The position numbers were made by a program, and so were the translations under genes. A stretch of DNA of 64,000 nucleotides from Pseudomonas arsenicoxydans (GTDB lineage: Bacteria; Pseudomonadota; Gammaproteobacteria; Pseudomonadales; Pseudomonadaceae). A model generated the notes under the pieces. That model saw nothing but the letters and a program-made list of their open reading frames with translations. It was not told the DNA's origin and did no database searches. The DNA lies in NCBI RefSeq assembly GCF_006438915.1, contig NZ_RCZE01000010.1:225360-289359 (forward strand). Reading direction: 5' to 3'. Each line of letters opens with the position of its first letter. Positions within the stretch are counted from its first letter, which is position 1. Positions 58,837-64,000 of the stretch are shown one piece after another.

Positions 58837-59425
58837 GCGTTGCTCGCGCTTTAACGAGTACCGGGACAAGGTGCTGGAGTTGTTTGCCAGCAAGGGTTTC
58901 GGTCAGGTCGGCATGCGTGAGCTGGCGACGTGCCTGGGGCTTTCCTCGGGCTCGTTGTATCACCATTACCCGAGCAAGCAGCACTTGCTGCTTGACCTGA
59001 TCGAGGAGTTCTACGAAGAGCTGCTGGCGACTCTGGGCCGCCTCGATCAAAAGGGCCCGGCGAAACGCGACAAACTGCAAAACCTGATCCGTGCGCATTT
59101 GAATCTGCACCGGGAAATGCCCTGGCATTTTCGTCTGGCGGAGCGCGACAGCGGTTGCCTCAATGACGACCAACAAGCGCGCGTCCGGCAATTGCGCGAG
59201 CAATACGAACACCGCCTGCTGCTGATGCTCGGCTGCAAACCGCGGATCGGTGAACAGGCGCAACGGGCCACAGCGCACGCCATCGCCAATTTGCTCAACA
59301 GCGCCCCCAGCTGGTTGATGCAACATCCGCTGAATGACCATGAGCGCGATGAACTGCTGGAAAATATGGTCAGCGGGGCCATCGAGCGTCTGCTGCGGCC
59401 TTCGGCGCCACGCGCGGTGGCGTGA
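58823..59425 (+). CDS. TetR-family regulator overlapping the dehydrogenase gene
   Basis: A 200-residue regulator with the TetR helix-turn-helix near residues 20-60 (G-M-R-E-L-A-T-C-L-G-L-S-S-G-S-L-Y-H-H-Y-P-S-K-Q-H-L-L). An all-helical ligand domain follows. The start lies inside the 3' end of the dehydrogenase gene; ATGs at 58823 and 58829 and a GTG at 58814 are possible, and 58823 is my choice. The overlap couples its translation to the dehydrogenase. It may sense an acyl-CoA. Confidence 0.9.
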   Translation: MPMPERCSRFNEYRDKVLELFASKGFGQVGMRELATCLGLSSGSLYHHYPSKQHLLLDLIEEFYEELLATLGRLDQKGPAKRDKLQNLIRAHLNLHREMPWHFRLAERDSGCLNDDQQARVRQLREQYEHRLLLMLGCKPRIGEQAQRATAHAIANLLNSAPSWLMQHPLNDHERDELLENMVSGAIERLLRPSAPRAVA

Positions 59426-59608
59426 GCACCTGACGCAATGTCAGGTGCACGCGTGCACAGGCGATAAAACAACGCACTTCAATAGAAAAATCATCTAAAC
59501 AAATTTTGCCAAACACTCCCTCTAACGCTTTGCTAATGGCGGCCAATTACTGCGGAGCCGGCGGTTAACCCAACCTCGCCCGGCCTCCTGCGTTACCGGG
59601 AGCACACC

Positions 59609-60022
59609 ATGAAAATCAATCCTTACCTGATCTTCAACGGCGACTGCAAAGCCGCCTTCACCTTCTATGAGAAAAGCCTGCCCGGCAAGATCGAAGCCAT
59701 GATGACCTTCGGTGAAACCCCGGCCGGGGAGCACGTGCCGACGGATCTTCACAACCTGATCATCCACACCCGCCTGGTGGTGGGCGATCAGGCCATCATG
59801 GGGTCCGACACGACACCGGATCGTCCCGTCGATGACATGGCCGGTTTTTCGGTTTCGCTGAATGTCGACAGCATCGCTGAAGCGGAACGGGTCTTTAATG
59901 CCTTGTCGGAAGACGGCACCGTGCACATGCCGCTGGAACAGACGTTCTGGGCGGCGCGTTTCGGCATGCTGGTGGATCGGTTTGGCGTGTCGTGGATGGT
60001 CAATTGCGAGAAAGATCAGTAA
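59609..60022 (+). CDS. PhnB-like VOC-fold protein
   Basis: A 137-residue protein of the glyoxalase/dioxygenase (VOC) superfamily, PhnB subgroup: I-N-P-Y-L-I-F-N-G-D-C-K-A-A-F-T-F-Y-E opens it, and M-G-S-D-T-T-P and F-W-A-A-R-F-G-M-L-V-D-R-F-G-V-S-W follow. Metal ligands typical of active glyoxalases are not all evident, as in most PhnB-like proteins. It has its own ribosome-binding site (GGGAG) and stands alone. Confidence 0.92.
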   Translation: MKINPYLIFNGDCKAAFTFYEKSLPGKIEAMMTFGETPAGEHVPTDLHNLIIHTRLVVGDQAIMGSDTTPDRPVDDMAGFSVSLNVDSIAEAERVFNALSEDGTVHMPLEQTFWAARFGMLVDRFGVSWMVNCEKDQ

Positions 60023-60123
60023 CACGCTTTTGCGACAGGCATGAAAAAGCCCAACTTGAAAAAGTTAGGCATGGAATGTCGCCGGGCAACCTATCAGAGG
60101 GCGAAAGGCTAAATAGAGCATTG

Positions 60124-60148
60124 GCTAGTCGCGGCCTGAGCGACTAGC
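60124..60148. repeat. Perfect nine-base inverted repeat hairpin
   Basis: GCTAGTCGC and GCGACTAGC flank a seven-base loop in the 239-base gap between the VOC and lipoprotein genes. It is followed by TTTA only, so it is a weak terminator or a regulatory hairpin. Nothing else is evident in that gap. Confidence 0.5.
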
Positions 60149-60261
60149 TTTAACGTGGTCCGGATCATGAACGTAGTGCCAGCATTCGCTGAGCAGAGAC
60201 ACAGGCAGGACACTGACCCTTCGCTTGATTGGCAAAATCACATTAATGGAGCACAGTCCCG

Positions 60262-60594
60262 ATGAATATCAAAAACAAAAGCCGTGCCCTGCTGGGTTTG
60301 GCACTGCTGGCTGCTGGCCTTGCCGGTTGCCAGACGAATCAGCAATTTATTGCTGCCAATCAAGATGCCGCGTTGAAGGTGGTGACCACTCGCGCAGCCT
60401 TCGAAATGAACTGCCAGGCTGTAACGCCGACTGTATTGTCGAGCAAAGTAGCCCAAATGCAATATGGCTATGCCCGTACCGAATACACCGTGGGTGTTCG
60501 TGGTTGCGGCAAGCAAGCGGTGTACATGGCACTGTGCCTGGACACCAGCACCTGCAATGCCTACACCGATACCGCCCGCCTCGGCCAGTACTGA
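60262..60594 (+). CDS. Small lipoprotein with four further cysteines
   Basis: A 110-residue protein. The signal peptide ends in L-A-G-C, with the lipidated Cys at residue 23. The mature part has Cys residues near 51, 81, 92 and 97 that could form two disulfides. No family is recognised. It is likely an outer-membrane-attached protein of the kind found upstream of envelope stress genes, but no function is supported. It is monocistronic. Confidence 0.75.
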   Translation: MNIKNKSRALLGLALLAAGLAGCQTNQQFIAANQDAALKVVTTRAAFEMNCQAVTPTVLSSKVAQMQYGYARTEYTVGVRGCGKQAVYMALCLDTSTCNAYTDTARLGQY

Positions 60595-60720
60595 TTGACC
60601 CGCCGCCGCAACCCACTTGCGGCGGCTTTTCAGTAGCGTCCACATCCTTCGTAAAAAGGGGACAAACCGCAACGCCAGCTGCCGTTACAAAGTGCGTGTT
60701 GGCTGAACTGGCTGACAGGT

Positions 60721-60936
60721 TCAGAGCTTGGCGATCGAGACCTCGGTGGATTTGACGAAGGCAATCACTTCGCTGCCTACTTTCAGTTCAAGGTCACGCA
60801 CCGACCGCGTGGTAATCACGGAGGTGACGATTCCAGAGGCGGTTTGCACGTCGATTTCGGACACCACTTCGCCTTGGACGATTTCCTTGATGACGCCCTT
60901 GAACTGGTTCCGCACGTTGATCGCTTTGATGGTCAT
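60721..60936 (-). CDS. Molbindin (Mop/TOBE domain protein)
   Basis: A 71-residue single Mop domain: I-N-V-R-N-Q-F-K-G-V-I-K-E-I, then V-S-E-I-D-V-Q-T-A-S-G-I-V-T-S-V-I-T, and V-G-S-E-V-I-A-F-V-K-S-T-E-V. Molbindins form hexamers that store molybdate or tungstate in the cytoplasm. AGGAAG precedes the start. A large AT-rich inverted repeat lies about 80 bases upstream. Confidence 0.95.
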   Translation of the reverse strand: MTIKAINVRNQFKGVIKEIVQGEVVSEIDVQTASGIVTSVITTRSVRDLELKVGSEVIAFVKSTEVSIAKL

Positions 60937-61014
60937 GATGAGGCTTCCTGTCTGGTGTCGGACGCATCCGTGCGGATGCGCAGGCCCTCAAAGTGCACCA
61001 CCCGCACAAACAAC

Positions 61015-61048
61015 AAAAGGAATAAATAATTATCTATTTATTCCTTTT
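61015..61048. promoter_or_regulatory. AT-rich 14-base inverted repeat upstream of molbindin
   Basis: AAAAGGAATAAATA and TATTTATTCCTTTT are perfect inverted arms around six bases. The symmetry suits either a regulator operator or a bidirectional terminator ending in a T run. A smaller CGCATCC/GGATGCG hairpin (60963-60980) lies nearer the gene. Confidence 0.5.
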
Positions 61049-61253
61049 TTGAATATTAGTTACTCGCCTGCGAGGGCGATTTCAACCATTCGTCGCATAG
61101 GCAAATCTTTGACGCAGCGCTTGAAGCGTCTGGCTTGGGGATTGCAAAGGCCGGTCGTAGCCGCCCGGAAACGACGTAATTCTGACGCGACGACAATCAA
61201 CTCAACACTTAAGGACCCCAGCGAAACGCTTGGTGAGTCACCGGAGATTTAAC

Positions 61254-61463
61254 GTGTCAACCCTCAGTGAAATCGCAGCGAACCACGCGAGAATGGCTAA
61301 ATTACAGGCACCAGAGTCGACCGGATTGAGTGAACGGCACGTTCAAATTGTGGGGTGCTTCGAAGTGCCCGTCATGGAAGAACAACAGCAGCACATTCCA
61401 TTGCACTTGATCGCTGGGGCGCAGGACAACCACCTTGCCCAGGCGGCGGGTTATTTGCTCTGA
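61254..61463 (+). CDS. Hypothetical small protein
   Basis: A possible 69-residue protein from a GTG at 61254, with CGGAG ten bases upstream. No family or motif is recognised; the C-terminal half contains P-V-M-E-E-Q-Q-Q-H-I-P-L-H-L-I-A-G-A-Q. It is not in a repeat, and a REP-like element starts 100 bases downstream. Coding status is uncertain. Confidence 0.3.
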   Translation: MSTLSEIAANHARMAKLQAPESTGLSERHVQIVGCFEVPVMEEQQQHIPLHLIAGAQDNHLAQAAGYLL

Positions 61464-61563
61464 GTGAGTGTGTGCACGAAGGAGTGGCACCAACCGGTTG
61501 GTGACCACTTCTCGCGCACGTACTTGTGGCGAGTCGCTATTGCGAAGGCATCGATCGTTGCGA

Positions 61564-61702
61564 TGATCGTTCCCACGCTCCGCGTGGGAACGCCTCAAGG
61601 GACGCTCCGCGTTCCAGCCACACTGCCGGTGTCGAGCCGGGCACCCGTTTGACGCAGAGCGTCATGGGCTGCATTCCCACGCAGTGCGTGGGAACGATCA
61701 TT
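61564..61702. repeat. Dispersed palindromic repeat, GATCGTTCCCACGC type
   Basis: GATGATCGTTCCCACGCTCC at the left and its near reverse complement GCAGTGCGTGGGAACGATCA at the right, with internal sub-palindromes. I recognise this family from Pseudomonas intergenic regions; it differs from the GTGGGAGC REPs. Confidence 0.8.
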
Positions 61703-61710
61703 CAGCGACG

Positions 61711-62034
61711 CTAATCCGAAGCCTGCGCCCGCAACCGCCGCCCCACTACATCCAGCACATCGCAGCCATCGCGCAATGGGATGGCGCACAGCAACGCAAA
61801 GTCGCTGAGGATGAAGGATTCGCACTCAAGCGAACCGCGCATCGACATGTTTTCCAGTACCTGAGTGACGGCACGAATTCGGTAGTTGGCGGCTTCGTAT
61901 AAAACATCGAGCGGTGCGTGGGTATCGACGAACAGCGTGGGCATGTCGGTGCAGTTGCTGGTGAGGGCCATGAAGCGGCTTTTGGGGTGGGGGATTGGTT
62001 TTTCGTAGGGTGGATCTGGGTGAAGGGTTTTCAT
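61711..62034 (-). CDS. DUF3077-like small protein
   Basis: A 107-residue protein without signal peptide. L-D-V-L-Y-E-A-A-N-Y-R-I-R-A-V-T-Q-V-L-E-N and F-I-L-S-D-F-A-L-L-C-A-I-P-L-R-D-G-C-D-V-L-D-V-V matches the DUF3077 pattern of Pseudomonas by recollection. Function unknown. Its leader contains the same conserved blocks as that of the DUF6124-like gene at 3815. Confidence 0.75.
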   Translation of the reverse strand: MKTLHPDPPYEKPIPHPKSRFMALTSNCTDMPTLFVDTHAPLDVLYEAANYRIRAVTQVLENMSMRGSLECESFILSDFALLCAIPLRDGCDVLDVVGRRLRAQASD

Positions 62035-62062
62035 CGAATTGAGTCCTAACGTAGGGATTGAA

Positions 62063-62120
62063 GCCGCCAGATATCACTTCCACGCAAATAGGTGGCGGCT
62101 GTACGCAGGTGTGGAAGACC
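62063..62120 (-). promoter_or_regulatory. Second copy of the conserved leader motif
   Basis: On the minus strand: GGTC, CCTGCGTACAG, CCGCCACC, then TGGCGG that pairs with CCGCCA. It ends 28 bases before the DUF3077-like start. Compare 3731-3788. The remaining bases of the gap up to 62374 show only short hairpins. Confidence 0.5.
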
Positions 62121-62374
62121 GGGACGTTAGGCACCCGGCGCACTCGAAAGCGCCCCGCGCACAGCCACCAAAAAACACAGACGATAAAAAACGCCGAACT
62201 GGTGGCGCTTGATGCGCCTAACGATAGAAGGGCTTCCACGCCCTGTCACTGAATTTGCAGCGACAGGTGAAAGACTATCGATGAGATCGGACCTGCACCA
62301 GTTCATGGAAGCCGCTACGAGTTGAAGGAAACTTCCGACGAGCCTGCCCGGAAATTTCGCTGACCACCAATCGA

Positions 62375-62683
62375 TCAAAATTGACCAAGCCGTTTGGTCA
62401 ACCTGCTCGCAATGTGGCGCAACCAAGCCTCTCCTGACTCCCATGCATTCCAGTAGGAGTAGTAACAACTCAACTCTTTCAATAGATACTTTCTCAGTAC
62501 CAACTCATCTTTTTCCTGATTGAGCAGTGCATTGAGTTCCTTTTGGACCACCATTAAAACGTCGACGTGAGACTCGGTTAAAAAGGAGTCGAGCACCTGC
62601 TCCGCAGTCTCGTGTTCAACCAACCAATCTTGATGAAAGTACGCACCAAAAAAGTCGTGCAACTCCGAAAATTCAATATTCAT
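62375..62683 (-). CDS. CdiI-like contact-dependent inhibition immunity protein
   Basis: A 102-residue acidic protein. F-S-E-L-H-D-F-F-G-A-Y-F-H-Q-D-W at the N-terminus and a Y-L-L-K-E-L-S-C-Y-Y central region are typical of a family annotated as contact-dependent growth inhibition immunity protein. I see no adjacent toxin gene, so it appears to be an orphan. The AT-rich composition differs from the core genome. The start at 62683 matches the family N-terminus. Confidence 0.7.
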   Translation of the reverse strand: MNIEFSELHDFFGAYFHQDWLVEHETAEQVLDSFLTESHVDVLMVVQKELNALLNQEKDELVLRKYLLKELSCYYSYWNAWESGEAWLRHIASRLTKRLGQF

Positions 62684-62751
62684 AGGAAAGTGGACGGATT
62701 TATTTATGCGGACACCTGGGACTCCAGACTGACAGGCTCCACCTTTTTCCA

Positions 62752-63126
62752 TCACCAACTATCCCGATCTTCAAGATTCGCTAAAAGAAGATCTTCCTTC
62801 GAGGTCTCCTGAGCCAAAAAATAGACATCTTGAAGAAATCCACGGGGATCCTCCAATTCATACCACTCGCCACGCGGCCAACTACCTGCATCTCCTTCAT
62901 CTATATCAAACAAACTCTGAAAATCATAAGACGCATCGCTTAGCTTTTCCGCTAGAAAATCCAGCAACACTAGCTTATGTCGACAGGACAGACAACCTAA
63001 ATTCAAGCTGTATTTTTTGATCAACTCCGCTCTGTCAAAGCGGTCATTAGGATTAAATACTTTCAGTTCCGCACTCCGAGTTTCCTCGCGATCATAAACA
63101 TCAAAGACGCCAATAAACCACTTCAA
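62752..63126 (-). CDS. Unknown AT-rich protein, possibly immunity-like, start unclear
   Basis: A 124-residue reading frame with W-F-I-G-V-F-D-V-Y-D at the N-terminus, a C-L-S-C motif near residue 46 and an acidic C-terminus. I do not recognise the family. The first codon is TTG; the frame upstream reads seven further codons to a stop with no ATG, GTG or ribosome-binding site, while an ATG just upstream is out of frame. The gene may start at the TTG or may have lost its start. Its position between two immunity-like genes suggests a similar role. Confidence 0.5.
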   Translation of the reverse strand: MKWFIGVFDVYDREETRSAELKVFNPNDRFDRAELIKKYSLNLGCLSCRHKLVLLDFLAEKLSDASYDFQSLFDIDEGDAGSWPRGEWYELEDPRGFLQDVYFLAQETSKEDLLLANLEDRDSW

Positions 63127-63241
63127 ACCGGGTTGAAATTCTTCATTTTAAAATGGATATCGCAACATCATCCCCCCCCAAAGTATAAGCAGTAAAAGGC
63201 AGCAAAAATAAATCCGCCCCCTTTGTTGGACGGCACCAAAA

Positions 63242-63616
63242 TCAAAAAGCCAAATCAATACGAATCACATTTATTTTAATAAATTTTTGATTAAAAAACG
63301 GGTAGTCATAATGAATATTATGAGCATCGAAATCAATAAAAGATCTTAATACAACACCATCTAAATAGCCCGTTAACACACATGAAAAACTGTCATCCTC
63401 CATTTCAACTCCGACATATCCATCCTGACTTACTACCATGCTGATGCTATCAGGCAAAACCAGTTCAAACTCAACCTCGTAAGTTTTACCGACTTCAATT
63501 TTAAATGAACAGAAGTTAATAAAGCATTTGGCTATTACGCCATTGACAAGCAAAACAACCGCCTCTTCGACAACCGCGTCAATTTCCATGACAAGCGCAC
63601 TATACTTTTTAGTCAT
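63242..63616 (-). CDS. Unknown AT-rich small protein, immunity-like
   Basis: A 124-residue beta-rich protein with no signal peptide; N-terminal M-T-K-K-Y-S-A-L-V-M-E-I-D and C-terminal K-I-N-V-I-R-I-D-L-A-F. Very low GC for this genome. I know of no family. It resembles orphan immunity or cargo genes that collect beside CDI, Rhs or T6SS loci, and it is the last gene before the IS66-family end. Confidence 0.5.
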   Translation of the reverse strand: MTKKYSALVMEIDAVVEEAVVLLVNGVIAKCFINFCSFKIEVGKTYEVEFELVLPDSISMVVSQDGYVGVEMEDDSFSCVLTGYLDGVVLRSFIDFDAHNIHYDYPFFNQKFIKINVIRIDLAF

Positions 63617-63703
63617 TTACCGGCCATCAAAATCGATACTTTAGATAAACTACACATCCTCACCAATTAACTGTGCTCTTAAAGTAGAGATTCGACATAG
63701 AGC

Positions 63704-64000
63704 GTAAGCGCTCCATAAACCCCACCGACTTCAAGATGGGTAACGCGCTTAGCTAGGCGATGCCGGCGAGCAGTTCCACGGCAACAGCGCTTCGTAATCT
63801 TCAACCGAGGTCGCCAGTGGCAGCCGTTCTAATGCGTGGCGCAGCCACGCATAGGGCTCTTGGTCGTTGGCTTTGGCAGTCTCGACCAGGCTGTAAAGTT
63901 GAGCACTGGCCGTCGCGCCTTTGGGTGTGTCGCTAAACAACCAGTTCTTTCTTCCGATGACGAAGGGCCTGATCGCACGTTCGGCAGCGTTGTTGTCGAT
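63704..64000 (-). mobile_element. End of an IS66-family insertion sequence (runs off the window)
   Basis: The element starts with GTAAGCGCTCC at 63704; IS66-family ends begin GTAA. The eight bases outside (63696-63703) would be one copy of the target duplication, but the other end is not in the window. The transposase gene reads toward this end. Confidence 0.8.
63749..64000 (-). CDS. tnpC: IS66-family transposase TnpC, C-terminal part
   Basis: The last 83 codons of the transposase. It contains I-D-N-N-A-A-E-R-A-I-R-P, which carries the catalytic Glu of the DDE triad, and F-S-D-T-P-K-G-A-T-A-S-A, followed by the usual IS66 C-terminal domain ending near L-P-W-N-C. The 5' part is beyond the right edge, so I cannot say whether the copy is intact. 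Confidence 0.9.
   Translation of the reverse strand: MDNNAAERAIRPFVIGRKNWLFSDTPKGATASAQLYSLVETAKANDQEPYAWLRHALERLPLATSVEDYEALLPWNCSPASPS

Overview
The window looks like a chromosomal segment of a fluorescent-lineage Pseudomonas (P. fluorescens/P. putida relatives). It is GC-rich and punctuated by REP/REPIN palindromes of the GTGGGAGC-GGGCTTGCTCGCGA type. It also carries small genes found in Pseudomonas (DUF6124- and DUF3077-like), LysR/AraC/TetR regulators and a multi-copy intergenic element. The genus call comes from recognising these elements, not from a database search.

Region 1 (1-30018) is one large functional island. On the plus strand at the left are the end of an Ig-like repeat protein and two curlin genes (csgB- and csgA-like). 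After a terminator, REP elements and a small DUF6124-like gene, an unbroken minus-strand operon runs from 14412 down to 4776: a receiver-domain response regulator, a GspE-type ATPase, PilM/N/O/P-like inner-membrane platform genes, a lipoprotein secretin, three pseudopilins, then csgE, csgF and csgG. Most junctions overlap by 4-26 bases, so the curli export genes are translationally coupled to a type II secretion/type IV pilus-like machine. Upstream, also on the minus strand, is a second operon (26399 to 14631): a giant multicopper oxidase resembling the Mn(II) oxidase MnxG, a beta-propeller protein, two SCO1/SenC copper chaperones, a cytochrome c fused to a periplasmic binding protein, and a PpiC foldase. 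A lytic transglycosylase (minus), gspG and gspF (plus) and a Gly/His-rich secreted repeat protein follow. The response regulator operon, the oxidase operon and the transglycosylase each have a good -24/-12 (sigma-54) promoter. All three are associated with the same dyad, TTCCCC-N7-GGGGAA, a likely enhancer-binding-protein site. My reading is a sigma-54 regulon that makes a copper oxidase, a dedicated secretion machine and an extracellular amyloid matrix together.

Region 2 (30051-55150) is ordinary accessory metabolism: LysR, AraC, GlxA-type and winged-helix/NTPase regulators next to hydrolases, an MscS-like channel with a cyclic-nucleotide-binding domain, a DoxX/monooxygenase/amidohydrolase/YcaC-type gene set, a metallo-beta-lactamase-fold protein, a flavodoxin-like protein, pirin, a YbfB-type MFS carrier, a quinone oxidoreductase and an ABC exporter. 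An exact 20-bp element occurs in opposite orientations at 39823 and 42086 and may be an operator.

Region 3 (55306-64000) holds a lower-GC two-gene unit (nucleotidyltransferase-fold protein plus unknown partner), an AraC regulator, 3-hydroxyacyl-CoA dehydrogenase with a coupled TetR regulator, a VOC protein, a small lipoprotein, a molbindin, a DUF3077-like gene, three AT-rich immunity-like orphan genes, and the end of an IS66-family element that runs off the right edge. No rRNA, tRNA, CRISPR array or replication origin was seen.
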